From Calendula officinalis (taxonomy: Eukaryota > Streptophyta > Magnoliopsida > Asterales > Asteraceae): 64,000 nucleotides of DNA. The position numbers and the translations under genes are program-made. This document shows, one piece after another, positions 45,793 through 56,786 of the stretch. The notes under the pieces were generated by a model. That model was not told where the DNA came from. It did no database searches and was given only the letters and a program-made list of their open reading frames with translations. Within the stretch, counting starts at the first letter, position 1; every line of letters starts with the position of its first letter. The stretch is taken from NCBI GenBank assembly GCA_963853835.1, contig OY970832.1:31818208-31882207 (forward strand), in the 5' to 3' direction.

Positions 45793-46504
45793 CTGTGATT
45801 CAAATAATTGAACGTTATAAGAGGATAATAGAAAAAAACGATATGATTATTAAATGTGGCGGCAAATGATTTTAATAAAATCTGTGAATACACATTAGAG
45901 TGAAAGACAAACAATCCTCCAATCAAGAGGAAGACAGATTTACTAAGGGGTTATTTAGGAAACCTTATTTAATGAGCTTATCAACGTACAAGCTTATTTT
46001 AGCATAAATAAACTTATATTTGTAACTTTCTAAGCTAATAAGCCACTTAAATAAACTTTTCCAGACAACCCCTAAATACAGTTTTGTGTGAAGGTATTTG
46101 GGGAAGAAAAGATCAATCCATCGCAACAAAATTGTGCGTTAAAGTTACGGAATCCTGCGAGGATTAAGGTTCAGCACAACTTGACTCACGGCTTTGTTAA
46201 ACAATCCCTTCAAGTTTATTATTTGCATTTTTGTCGGTTAAGGTTTGTGAATATAGTTAGACCGGTGTCAAACACTGACATTTTAGTTATACATAAAATA
46301 CATACAAAACAAATATAATCGAAGATAAGGTTTAAATTTGAAAGAGTGTACTACGTAGCCTTGAAAACTGAATAAGAACAACTGAAAAATAGCTCAATAT
46401 TTGTATCGTGAAGCTGTAAACAACTAAGTAGGTCAAATCTTGAGCTGATCTTTTTTTTTTTCTTAAACACAAAATTTTCTGAAAACTATGTAAACCCACC
46501 GTAC
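45793..46504 (-). other. Putative 5'-UTR intron
   Basis: AT-rich with a donor gtacgg at 46504 and acceptor tcacag at 45793. The stretch near 45940-46080 (aagcttatt words) may be a decayed repeat. Confidence 0.45.
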
Positions 46505-46570
46505 CTGATTAAATTTCAAGTAGAAGAGCACTTTTCCGTATCTCTCTAAGTAGCAGTGAGTTTTTGATTG
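46505..46570 (-). other. Putative 5'-UTR exon of the lectin gene
   Basis: Lies between a TATA box and a cag/gtacgg donor. The exact transcription start is inferred from the TATA position. Confidence 0.45.
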
Positions 46571-46598
46571 TGAGGAAGTGGTGACCGGATTTGGTGAA

Positions 46599-46606
46599 TA
46601 TATATA
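46599..46606 (-). promoter_or_regulatory. TATA box of the lectin gene
   Basis: TATATATA lies about 30 bp upstream of the putative first exon. Confidence 0.5.
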
Positions 46607-46624
46607 GAGGAGAAGGTGATGATC

Positions 46625-47010
46625 AAAGGTGATAAGATTAAATAAATGAATCGTAGAGCTGCATGCATGAAAAAAACGTGTAGGGACAGGTGTATTTTTT
46701 GGTTGTCGCGATTTTCATATCACCAACGTGTATTTGCAATTTTTGCTTGGACTCCAGTATATTTTAGGTCCACTAGAGAAAAGGACCACAAGTTTTGGAA
46801 CTAATTTCAAATTAATTTTCATGTTTGTTTTTGTTATTATATATATTAAATTTATAATTGATGAGATTAAATAAATGAATGGTACACCTCCATGCATGAA
46901 AAAAAAACGTGTACCGAATAGACAGGTATTATTTGTCGGTATATTTCAATTCAGGTCCACTAGAGAAAATGAACATAACTTTTTGAAGTAATTTTTATAT
47001 TAATTTACAT
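46625..47010. repeat. Two-unit direct repeat upstream of the lectin promoter
   Basis: gattaaataaatgaat, catgcatgaaaaaa, acgtgtacc/aggg and aggtccactagagaaaa occur in the same order in 46630-46820 and 46860-47010. Confidence 0.65.
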
Positions 47011-47112
47011 GTTTGTATTTGTTATTTCTAAAATGGCAGTGGTTACCTATAATTATATAATTACACAAAAATTAAGGACTACTTTGAATAGTTCACTTTT
47101 TATGAAATCTTA

Positions 47113-47573
47113 AGGGACAAATCTCAGCTTTTAGATCAATCAACCCCCAAATCACTACCACCACCATCATCACATGTGATTTGATACATCAACACCACCA
47201 CCACCCCATGTGCACATGTGATTTAACACCGTCGACCACCACCATCACCACCCATATGTATTAAATCACATGTGATTGCACACTGCCGACCACCGCCACC
47301 ACCACCGTCAACCTCTACCGGCCACCTTCTCCACCACCGGCAACCCGTCACCATCGTCGGCTTCTTTCAGTCACATGTGATTGTGTATCCAATCACATGT
47401 GGTTGTGGCGACGGGTGGCGGCGGCGGGCGGAGGCGACGATCAGCCGCGGCAGGCTGAGGCGGCGGCGGAAGTAACTGGCGGCCGTCGGTGTTGGTTGTG
47501 TATTTAATCACAAGTGATTTGATGATGGTGGTTGTTATATAATTTTTTGATTCAATGGTTGAAATTTCTCCCT
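47113..47573. mobile_element. MITE-like element with CACATGTG palindromes
   Basis: Similar inverted ends AGGGACAAAT / ATTTCTCCCT with TA on both sides. The inside holds six variants of aatcacatgtgatt (about 47169, 47213, 47264, 47371, 47391, 47505) and a CCACCA/GGCGGC inverted pair. The right end touches the next MITE. Confidence 0.55.
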
Positions 47574-47575
47574 TA

Positions 47576-47837
47576 GAGCATCACCAATGGTTAAGTCATT
47601 GCAATGACTTATTAGAATTGGTATGTAGACTTTCCACTCAACGTTTATAAATAGCTATCAAAAAAGTTTTTGCTCCAATGCATATAAATGTAGAAAAAGC
47701 TTTTTATGTGTCTTAAGAATGACTTATGAAAGAAAAAGCTTTTGAAGAAAAAGTTTTTTTGCTAGAAGGTCATTTACCTTGTAATGACCCAAATAAAAGG
47801 TAAAAAGCTTTGTAAAAAGCTCCCATTGGAGATGCTC
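47576..47837. mobile_element. PIF/Harbinger-type MITE
   Basis: Terminal inverted repeats GAGCATCACCAATGG / CCATTGGAGATGCTC with TTA target duplications at 47573-47575 and 47838-47840. 262 bp, no coding capacity. TIR and 3-bp TSD fit the Harbinger/Tourist group. Confidence 0.8.
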
Positions 47838-49168
47838 TTAGTATTACAACAAAAATCAAATACTACCTTGAATAGAACCCTTGTTATATAAATAAAACGT
47901 TTCTTTGGTTGTAGTGAACATAATGATATTGTCGAAACTCCATATTCCGCTACCTTTTACTGTTAAAAAGAAAATAAAAATAAAAATTGCTTCACGTTTT
48001 ATTGTTTGAATTAATCTCCATTAACTATCTTAACGGATAAGGTCAAGATGTAGGTACAGTGTAATCGATTATTGTAAAATGTGTGGAAAAATGTAAGAGG
48101 CATGTACATTGGTACAGTTTAATCAATTATTTCAAAATATGTGGAAAAACGTGGGAAAACTTGGGGAATATTTCAAAGAGATAGGTACACCCTAACAAGG
48201 CTAATATTTATTTTTTATTACTTAATGTTAATCTTAATTAAAAATTACTTCCACGTATATCGAGGGAATTATCGGGTGGTGGTTTTGTGTCAAAGGTGTT
48301 CGAATGATTTTGAGAGCTCATGGATTGAATTACTCCATGTGTAAACATTACTAGATGACTACGGGATGGTTCGAAGACAATAATAATAACGTTACCCTTA
48401 TAACAAGAATACCTTTTAATTAATTAAAAAAAACTAAGGGAATGTATTTTCGTGAATTGTTAATGAACAAGCAATAAATGTATAATTGTGTGCCTCCAAC
48501 ACATCACAAATTCAAATTTAAAATATATCTAAAAACTACATATATGAATGAAATCGGTGGAGAGATTACATAAACCGTTTGACTAAATTTAAATTTTGAA
48601 ATCGCCAAAATGACTGAAAGATCATATGAGTCAGCATTACATGTCATCAAAAAGGACCAATCAACGATTGAAAATGGACATGTCATCATAAATTGGCATG
48701 CTTAGCTCCATATATAGATGGTAGATAATGGGATCATGAAAGAACTTTGCTTTTGCAATGAATATAGAGTTAAGTGTTAGATTTACACGATTTTAAATTC
48801 TTCATTGTTAAATGTTACTATTTGATATTCAAATATGAAATAAAAAGTTATAAAAAATATAAAAACAGTCTCTAATTATGTCATTTCTTCATACTCAATG
48901 TCAAATATCTTCATGTATAAACAAACAAATGACACGTATTTAAACGTTAATTTTCTTATTAATTTTTTTTTTCCATAGTTGAATATCAATTAACATTTTT
49001 TTATTAATAATTTTAGAACATATGAATTAAAAATATAGTTAAATAGTTCTTGCGGTATGATTATGATGAAGGAAAAAGTAATTAATCAAATTAAGATATG
49101 TTAAAATAAATATTTTTCGAATCAAGTCGAGCACAATATTATTTAGCCACCAAAAATATTTGACTCAT
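47838..49168. other. AT-rich intergenic DNA
   Basis: A tandem pair of ~60-bp units (ggtacagt(g/t)taatc...tgtggaaaaa) lies at about 48053-48155. Otherwise no gene, repeat boundary or RNA gene was seen. Confidence 0.5.
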
Positions 49169-49400
49169 TCATATTACCACCCTAATTGGGGTGCTGTTTT
49201 TTGGACGACCACCAATCTCAAAATCGGCCATTTCATCCTCTGTGAAACATGAGCTCTCGATAAAATCGGGTAACGGATTCATCAAGACACTTTCTTGGTG
49301 AATCGCATACGGTATGATATAGAAAGCGACTTTGAAAGGGCTGCCGTCGGCATCAAAACTCGTATAGTATTTTATCCTGTTTCTTATAAAATTGAATAAT
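49169..49400 (-). pseudogene. Coding-like fragment, unidentified
   Basis: An open minus-strand stretch reads SFDADGSPFKVAFYIIPYAI, then HQESVLMNPLPDFIE and EDEMADFEIGGRPKN, ending at TGA (49169-49171). Codon composition is clearly non-random compared with the surroundings, so it is probably the last exon or a fragment of a host gene. I do not recognise the family and no upstream exon was identified. Confidence 0.4.
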
Positions 49401-49564
49401 ATGATTAGGTTTAGGACTCAATACACATACCCAATATACCTGCTGATATAGATGTTAGTTGCTATAGAGGATCAACTGGTTTTTTTCCGGCTGGAACCCT
49501 ACATGCCACGTTGCAGCACATTAGTGACTATTTAGGTATACTATAACCAATTTGAATGTATAAT

Positions 49565-49861
49565 TGAAAAGCACAATAACACTGATTCAATCCATTTGAT
49601 GGTGTTGGATGATGATTTTGGCTAGAAAAGTGAAGAATGAGATTAGGGCTTTTAGAGAGAGAAAGTAGAGAGATGGTAGAGAGAACAATTGCTGGAAATG
49701 AAGATTTGATTAATGGCAAAAGTTACAATTAGTGATTACACATGGTCCTTATATACCTATCACTAATTGTCTAGATTAGTCCTAATTGCATAACCAAACT
49801 AATATGCAATGTTACATAACTAGTCCCTAGACTATTGATTACAATTAAATATGACCCAACA
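49565..49861 (-). repeat. 3' LTR of the non-autonomous Copia
   Basis: Differs from the other LTR at two sites (A/G in gctagaaa(a/g)gtg and G/C in tccta(g/c)actatt), so insertion is young but older than the 16-kb element. Confidence 0.93.
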
Positions 49862-49874
49862 ATCTCCCCCTTTG
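49862..49874 (-). promoter_or_regulatory. Polypurine tract of the non-autonomous Copia
   Basis: Sense CAAAGGGGGAGAT, the same sequence as in the 16-kb element. Confidence 0.88.
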
Positions 49875-51385
49875 TAACAATAGTCTGGGAAGCGTATCTT
49901 CGAAGTCTTCATCTTTAGCTAAAGCTGCACCTGGAAGATATTTCGTTGAATGATGATGTATCAGGATCAGCTTGAGCTTTGTTAACCTGTGAAAACTAAT
50001 ACTTCTTGTAGCTTTTCAACCACAAGAAGTATTTTGAAGACTTTACTTTGAAGATACATATAGATCGACTTAAAATAAGACCCATATTTATAGAGATATT
50101 AGCAGCGGAAGTCTTTTCTTGACGTTTGTGGCTTTATGTCGATCTATGGTTCTTGATAATTGTTGTTGAGGTAACATGTTGGTAACGGTTACGCTCCCCC
50201 TCAAACAACAACTATTTCTTCACTGGTGTTGGATTAAACAATCATTAGCCTTAATCTCACTTATTTATACCTCCTCTCACAAATCACCACTAACTAGTTT
50301 GATTAAGCCTAATTACACATTTAAGCACAAAACTAGTCCTAACAATCATTAGCCTTTTTGTGCTTGATGCACTCCATCTCAGTCTTCCGTCTTCAGTTGC
50401 TTCTATTGGCCCATTGCTCTCCTTCTCACGTAAGAAGTAAGTTCAAGATCTCATTGCAAATCCTTGATCTGATCAAATGTTGATAGAGGATTGTGTAACC
50501 TTGTGAAAAGATGGGCAAGCTACAATGTTCATGTATTCTCAGATGTACTTCAAGATGGTGAATTACGTTTGATCATTACAATTCTTTGTCAAACGCTGTA
50601 ATTAACATCTCTAGATTTCGCTTTTCAATGATAACATCTGAGTGGCAGTAGAAGCAATTATAATTTCCGTTACAGAACTTCGAACTTTCAAACACTCAAA
50701 GGGACATTTTTCGTTGAATTAGTTGGTGTAAGAAAGTTCTAAAAAATGTCTCATTTAAGGTTAAAAGTTCTGGTAATGGAATGTCAATTTGGAAGGATTT
50801 ATCTGGGATTTTGGCTATTGGAGATTTTATTTTGGATTTTGTGATAGAGGTTTTGTGAGGACAGGATAATAATGTTTTGAGTTTTGTAAAGAATGATTTG
50901 AACGGTTAAGGTTTAAATTGAAATGGTTGAGAAATGGTTGAGATTTTGAGAGAGATGTCTGTAGACAAATCGATTTCTTCTACTTCTTCTTCACTTTTTT
51001 TTTTTTGTTAAATACATTGATTCTCACTTGATTTTGCATTTGATCTGAGTACATGAGTTATGAAGTTTCTTCTTTGATGTGTTGTTTGTGTTTCTTTTTG
51101 ATGTTGTTCAGTTATACATCCGATATTTTAACTATTTCTTGCTCTTTTTCTCCCCCTCATGAGGATCATGACCAGGGTCCTCATGATAAAGCTGAATAGT
51201 TACGATGTGGAAACGGAGAGAGGAAATTGTGTGTCGGTGTAAATCGAGAGCCAAGACAGGATAGTTTCAGAATCGAGAACCAGAAACATATAGTACTCAT
51301 GAAAGAACCAGTTACAAATTGATATTATCCAAGAATGTTGGAGAAAAATATTTGAAAGATGAAGAATAGCATTGTCAATAATCAC
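49875..51385 (-). other. 3' non-coding region, upper part
   Basis: No coding frame. ctccccctc tracts (PPT-like) occur near 50192 and 51149. Short matches to the 3' region of the large element (for example tagcagcggaagtc) show common origin. Confidence 0.6.
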
Positions 51386-52470
51386 GTGAAGTCATAAACA
51401 GATGCAATCTTTACTGAAGAACTTCAGTAAAGAGATCGTTTACGGATATGACGAACACGATGATTAAAGTCATTGTTAATCAAATATTTGAAATTTAAAA
51501 GAGATCAATTTGTTTGGTTATATCTAAGATCAGTGAAGTATACCGCTTACAAAGATGCAATTTTCTCTGAACTTGTGCAGAGAAAAGATCGACGGATATA
51601 CAAAGATCAATGATCTAACAGTGCATTAAAAACGATTTTGTGTGTGTGAGAATATGAGTATGTCAGAATTGAATCTGAACATTTTGGAGAAAATGAAAAA
51701 ATGATTTCTCCATTGATCGTTTAAGAATGAAAATCGTTTGAAAAATGGTAAGAACACTCAATCCAAGAAGGTGTTAAAAACAGATGCAATCTTTACTGAT
51801 GGAAATCAGTAAAGAGATCGACGAATTTAACAGCCAATTGTGTTGAATGTTGCAGACAAGTATTTTTTTTTTTTTTTTTTTTTTTTTGAAAAATTGAAAA
51901 TTTATGTGCAAAATCAGAGTTTTGAAAAATTGAGACACAACGCAAGAGACGAAAATTTGTCATAAACAGATGCAATCTTTACTAATCGAAATTAGTAAAG
52001 AGATCGTTTACGAATATGACAAAAAATTTGTATCCTACGTTGTGAACACATCATTGTGAGCACAAAGTGAGATAAAATTTTTGGAATGTTGAGTATCACT
52101 GGTTAATAAAGAATTTATGAGAATGTGATGTCAACAACTCAATATGAGTAAAAGGAGAAAAATTTGATTTACAATTGAAAAGAAATTAATAATGAAGGAA
52201 CAAAAAGGTAGCAATGAGAAATAAGAGAATTTGCAATAAACAGATGCAATCAGTACCAACCTAGACTGGTAAAGAGATCGTTTACGAATATTGCAAAAGC
52301 TAATACTCAACATTGATAACCTTGTGTGATTGTAAATATGTAAGAGGTTGAAAAACTGTTTGAGGAAAAAAAATTATTATCAAGATAGAATAAGAAAATT
52401 TGTAATAAACAGATGCAATCAGTACCAATTGAGATTGGTAATGAGATCGTTTACGGATATTATAAAAATT
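51386..52470 (-). ncRNA. Six two-stem hairpin modules (family 1)
   Basis: Modules lie at about 51387-51459, 51534-51605, 51772-51832, 51956-52023, 52230-52297 and 52399-52466. All keep the internal loop (a)gatgcaat(c) / (g)agatc. Inner stems differ but pair perfectly or nearly so: CTTTACTGAAG, TTTTCTCTG, CTTTACTGAT, CTTTACTAAT, TACCA and TACCAAT, each with its complement. Outer stems also change in step: GTCA/TGAC, TGTTAA/TTAACA, TTTGTCA/TGACAAA, TTTGCAA/TTGCAAA, TTTGTAA/TTATAAA. The seventh copy is at 30710-30775. Confidence 0.78.
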
Positions 52471-52539
52471 TATACTCCATATTGAAAATTAAAAAAAATT
52501 TGAAAGGAGCATCGAAACAGAATGTAGCGATTATAAAAG

Positions 52540-52690
52540 AATGCTCCCCCTCGACAGTTGTTCTAACCAAAAATCATAAAGCAGTTATGCTCCTCCTTGA
52601 CATAAGAATGTCTATTTTCTCCCCCTTGACAAGTTAATATAGAAATTCTCCCCCTTGACAAGTGAATATAGAAATTCTCCCCCTCAACCA
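52540..52690 (-). promoter_or_regulatory. Cluster of PPT-like tracts
   Basis: ctccccct or ctcccccttgac occurs at least four times, each giving a GGGGGAG purine tract in sense, between the hairpin array and the Gag stop. Confidence 0.65.
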
Positions 52691-52910
52691 ATTATGATAT
52701 TTAAAGAACGGGTTTCAAGCAGATGTACTTGAAAGCCATTTCTTTGAGGCTCGGGTCATACAATGAAGTGTGCATAAACCATTCTCCAAACTCCAAACAC
52801 CTTTCTGGTAATTCTACATAAAACAATTAAAACATGTTTGGTACCCAATTATGTATGGGTCCTATACGATTAGTGACAGATGTTTTATGTAAAATTGTTT
52901 TAAGATCAAT

Positions 52911-55310
52911 TTAGAGCTTTGGAGAACTGCAAGGACGCAGTTCAGAGGTTGTGGATTTAACTACCCATTTTAAAGATTTTTCAGAGGATTGGATAATCCA
53001 ATGAGATTTTTCATTTTTGATCCATGAATATTTCACAAACGTTGAAGATTTGGTCGTTGTTTTGTTGTCGTTGTTTGAGGAACCTGAAGACTTTGGCTTA
53101 GGTGCGGAAGATCCTTGAGAAACTTTGCGACGAGAAGACGAGTGTTTATCAGAGATTGGTGGGGTTTTGGAAGAACTCTTCACCTTTTTGGAAGCATGTG
53201 AAGATGAACCTTTTTTATTTGGTTTGTGTGGATGAGAGACAGATTTCTTGCATGGTTGTGGAAAACATGTTTTGCATGATTTTATAATTTTACCAGATTT
53301 ATGGAAAACATTGATTTTTAAACCACATGGAGCATTGAGGTTAACAAAAAATCGATCATCATTCTGAGAAATTTGTTTATTTGTAGATTTATCTCTCAAT
53401 ATCTTTTTACCAAGTTTTCCAGATTTGACACACACATTACCAAAATCAGGTGAGTAATTTACAGGACGATAAGCAGAAGCATCATACACAGTTCCAAAAG
53501 CAAATGCAGGAGATTTAAAATTTTTGGAGTTGTTACTGTTAATTTTAACAGTGGACGAAGAAACTGAAGACGTATATGGTCTAGACTGCTTAAGCTCGCG
53601 AGGCTTCTTAAGCGTACTAGACTTAGACGAACTCGGCTTCTTAGATGTCATATCTCCTTTGACTCCATTGGGCTTGGGCTCCTTGCTCCGAGGCTCTAAA
53701 GTACTAATGGAAGTATTTAGGACAGGTGAATTAGAGTTTCTCCTCAAGATGATTGGAACTGGGTTTGTTGGTGCTGGTCCAAATAAAGAGGCTTTAGAAT
53801 TTTGAGAAACACTATTGTTCGTTGTAGTTTTTAATTCTAAAATGGTGTCCTCTAAATTATGTATCTTTGTTTGAAGTTTTTCTTTTTCTTTATCAAAGGC
53901 TTTATGAGTTTCATCAATTTCAGATTCAAGTTGGACTATTTTCTTTTCTAAAATTAACGTTGGAACATAAAGCTTGGGTTCGATGGTTTGTTTTAAAACT
54001 TCATTATCTGAGATGGAAAATTCTTCTGGAGTGACAATCGGGAAGTACTCATTGTTTTCAAATTTTGCTTTCTTCTTTTCGTACGTTGAGTTTAAGGCAT
54101 CATAATTGAAGCTAATTTGAGCATATTCTTCCTTTTCCCGGTTGAACTTTTCAACTTCTGCTTCTTCATCTGGCATATGAAGGAAGCTTTGCCAGATTCC
54201 CAAGTTCATGTAATCGTAGTTATATAACGTTGGAAGAACATCTGCAGCTTTTTCCAGAGGACGGATGTTTTCTGCTCCAAGACCCACTTTTGACTTGAAA
54301 GATCTGAACTCTTTAGGCTGGTTTAATTTTATCGTTTGTTCAGTATGACCAGCTTTCACAATCGTCTGCTCCAGTTTTGAGATGTGTTCTTCAGCATTTT
54401 CTTTTCTGACAGTAAGACTGTGTATAGTTGCTGATTGTTCATCGATTTCCTTTTTAAAATCGTTTGTTATGTTTTTGATTTGTTCATTCAATTTTTGAAT
54501 TTCGATGTCAGCCGTCTTCAACTGTTCTTGGTAGTCTTCTATCTTGATGTCTGCGGACTTCATCCATGTTTGCTGTCGGCTTAGTTGATTCGCCAAGTCA
54601 TTTATCAGCTGCTTGGAGTCGTCTTTATCACTCAACACCGTTTTCATGGTTTTTAGGTTAGAAATTTCAAGATTTTTTGTATTAATAATGTGATTTAGAC
54701 GATTTACCTCACTGGTGTGAGCAGCATGAAATGTTGACAATTGTTGTTGTAACTCTTGTGTTTTTTGATTTGAACGATTATTTTGATTTACTTGAGGAAC
54801 AAGAGTTTCAAGTTGGCGACGAAAGGTTAAATTTTCTTCCTTTAATTTTAAGATTTGTGTATTGGATTCATTGGTTGTATTTACTTGTTTTTGTAGATTA
54901 TTTTGTAATTCAGAAATTTGAAATTTATGAGCTGATTTTGATGTAGACAACTGATTTTGTAATTCCTTGTTTACTTGAGTTATTTGAAGAGAAACTTGAC
55001 TTAATTCACTCAAATCATTTAAGAGTTGACCTTTTTCAGATTCCAAATCAGTTATTTGTTTTGTCAAATGTGATTTCTCATCAATTTTAGTAAAAAGTTT
55101 TTCATTAAACAAGGAATTCTCTGATTCATCAGTGTCTGAATCAGATAATAAAGAGTCAAAGGAGAAAGAGAGTACCTCATTTTCATCATCTTTTGGAATG
55201 CCTAACACAGCTGTAGCCTCAGTTGGTATTGCCATGAATGCCAGGTTGGCAATGCACTGTTTATCCTCCTGGGCATTCGACCCGCCAGACAATGTTTCTT
55301 TGGTAGTCAT
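52911..55310 (-). CDS. Truncated Gag: coiled-coil and basic tail only
   Basis: 799 codons, uninterrupted. The first ~12 residues (MTTKETLSGGSN) match the Gag start of the 16-kb element, then it jumps in frame to the acidic linker (about residue 395 there). The capsid domain and CCHC knuckle are therefore absent. The rest aligns throughout with the large Gag: heptad-rich segment LTKQITDLESEKGQLLNDL, the LPTLYNYDYMNLGIWQSFLH block, and a basic tail ending SSPKL. Keeping a long frame through many substitutions suggests the coiled-coil part was under selection, possibly co-assembling with full-length Gag. Role not proven. Confidence 0.85.
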   Translation of the reverse strand: MTTKETLSGGSNAQEDKQCIANLAFMAIPTEATAVLGIPKDDENEVLSFSFDSLLSDSDTDESENSLFNEKLFTKIDEKSHLTKQITDLESEKGQLLNDLSELSQVSLQITQVNKELQNQLSTSKSAHKFQISELQNNLQKQVNTTNESNTQILKLKEENLTFRRQLETLVPQVNQNNRSNQKTQELQQQLSTFHAAHTSEVNRLNHIINTKNLEISNLKTMKTVLSDKDDSKQLINDLANQLSRQQTWMKSADIKIEDYQEQLKTADIEIQKLNEQIKNITNDFKKEIDEQSATIHSLTVRKENAEEHISKLEQTIVKAGHTEQTIKLNQPKEFRSFKSKVGLGAENIRPLEKAADVLPTLYNYDYMNLGIWQSFLHMPDEEAEVEKFNREKEEYAQISFNYDALNSTYEKKKAKFENNEYFPIVTPEEFSISDNEVLKQTIEPKLYVPTLILEKKIVQLESEIDETHKAFDKEKEKLQTKIHNLEDTILELKTTTNNSVSQNSKASLFGPAPTNPVPIILRRNSNSPVLNTSISTLEPRSKEPKPNGVKGDMTSKKPSSSKSSTLKKPRELKQSRPYTSSVSSSTVKINSNNSKNFKSPAFAFGTVYDASAYRPVNYSPDFGNVCVKSGKLGKKILRDKSTNKQISQNDDRFFVNLNAPCGLKINVFHKSGKIIKSCKTCFPQPCKKSVSHPHKPNKKGSSSHASKKVKSSSKTPPISDKHSSSRRKVSQGSSAPKPKSSGSSNNDNKTTTKSSTFVKYSWIKNEKSHWIIQSSEKSLKWVVKSTTSELRPCSSPKL

Positions 55311-55714
55311 GTTAAGAACAATTCACGGGAATTTTTGATTGAAACGGGGTAAAGAAAATTTTAAGAATGAGAAGGTTCTGGAATAGAATATGTGATGTAG
55401 ACCGTGGATTGGTCTTCAAAAATTCAAAATTACCGAAATCTTAAACTGGTTATTCCAGATGATAAAGTACACTTTAAATGTGCCTAAGATATTCGAATTA
55501 GGGAAAAACGACGATCGGGTTAGAAACTGGGGCTAAACGAAGTTTGGAAATTGACCGGGAAATCACAAAAACGCAAATTAAGCGATCGAAACAAGCGTTT
55601 ATCACGTCGTAGCCTTCGTCTTTAGCTTCGATTTGGTTACTCGTGGGCTCGAAACGGACACCCGAGCTGAAAGTTATGACCGTTACAGTACAGCCCCTTT
55701 TGTCACGCGAGTGT

Positions 55715-56035
55715 AGAAAGAGTTCGGGTCGAAGTTGTGTAGAAGTTCGGGCCGAAGTTGTGTAGAAGTTCGGGCCGAAGTTGTGTAGAAGTTCGGGCCG
55801 AAGTTGTGTAGAAGTTCGGGCCGAAGTTGTGTAGAAGTTCGGGCCGAAGTTGTGTAGAAGTTCGGGCCGAAGTTGTGTAGAAGTTCGGGCCGAAGTTGTG
55901 TAGAAGTTCGGGCCGAAGTTGTGTAGAAGTTCGGGCCGAAGTTCGGGGTGAAGTTCGGGCCGAACTTTGGGTTGAAGTTCGGGCCGAACTTTGGGTTGAA
56001 GTTCGGGCCGAACTTGTTACTGTTCTCGGGCCGAA
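55715..56035 (-). repeat. Leader array of 23-bp CGG-CCG repeats
   Basis: About nine almost perfect 23-bp units (gtgtagaagttcgggccgaa plus gtt) are flanked by a few variants. Much more homogeneous than the array in the large element, so recently amplified. Confidence 0.9.
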
Positions 56036-56475
56036 GTTGTTCTTGGCAGAACAGTGACGAACAGAACAGAAAAACCCACTAATTTGATCCTAAAATGGTC
56101 GTTTCTTAGCCAAAAACTTTGATTCTTTTTGCAAAATGACCCAAAAACTATTTCCTTCAATCCACTACTACTATTGTACTCAAAAACAACCTAGATCTAT
56201 TCGAAAATTTGAATTTAGAGGGTTTTTGAAGCTTTAATGGTTTTTCCTAAAAATCCAAATTCTTCATCAGAATGGATTAGATTCGATCCTAACTTGATTC
56301 TAAGCTTAATATATCAACAAAATGAAGCTATTCAATCCATAATAACAAGAAATAGTACCTTAAATCTGATTTTTGATCTTAAACCCCTTTTTCTTCAAAA
56401 ACTTTCAAAAACCCACTGATTCTTCTGATTTTAACACCAATTGATGGATTTGGATCATTTTCAAGATGAAATTAT
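56036..56475 (-). other. 5' leader of the non-autonomous Copia
   Basis: Untranslated leader between PBS and the repeat array, closely matching 43790-44217 in the large element. No frame. Confidence 0.7.
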
Positions 56476-56487
56476 GCTCTGATACCA
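56476..56487 (-). promoter_or_regulatory. Primer binding site of the non-autonomous Copia
   Basis: Sense TGGTATCAGAGC, two bases from the LTR. Confidence 0.9.
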
Positions 56488-56489
56488 AT

Positions 56490-56786
56490 TGAAAAGCACA
56501 ATAACACTGATTCAATCCATTTGATGGTGTTGGATGATGATTTTGGCTAGAAAGGTGAAGAATGAGATTAGGGCTTTTAGAGAGAGAAAGTAGAGAGATG
56601 GTAGAGAGAACAATTGCTGGAAATGAAGATTTGATTAATGGCAAAAGTTACAATTAGTGATTACACATGGTCCTTATATACCTATCACTAATTGTCTAGA
56701 TTAGTCCTAATTGCATAACCAAACTAATATGCAATGTTACATAACTAGTCCCTACACTATTGATTACAATTAAATATGACCCAACA
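56490..56786 (-). repeat. 5' LTR of the non-autonomous Copia
   Basis: TATATAAG at 56673-56680 on the minus strand is a likely TATA box. Confidence 0.93.

Larger units (their letters stand above)
49565..56786 (-). mobile_element. Non-autonomous Copia relative retaining a coiled-coil Gag ORF
   Basis: 297-bp LTRs at 49565-49861 and 56490-56786 (two differences seen), TG...CA ends, TSD ataat at 49560-49564 and 56787-56791, and PBS and PPT as in the 16-kb element. It keeps the CGG-CCG leader array, a 799-codon Gag-derived ORF and the hairpin-rich 3' region. It lacks the capsid domain, zinc knuckle, all of pol and ORF3. It would have to be mobilised by a full-length relative. Confidence 0.92.

Noticed and set aside
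47272..47475. Plus-strand proline/arginine-rich open frame
   Set aside because: Falls within the CACATGTG-rich MITE and its CCACCA/GGCGGC inverted tracts; no domain.
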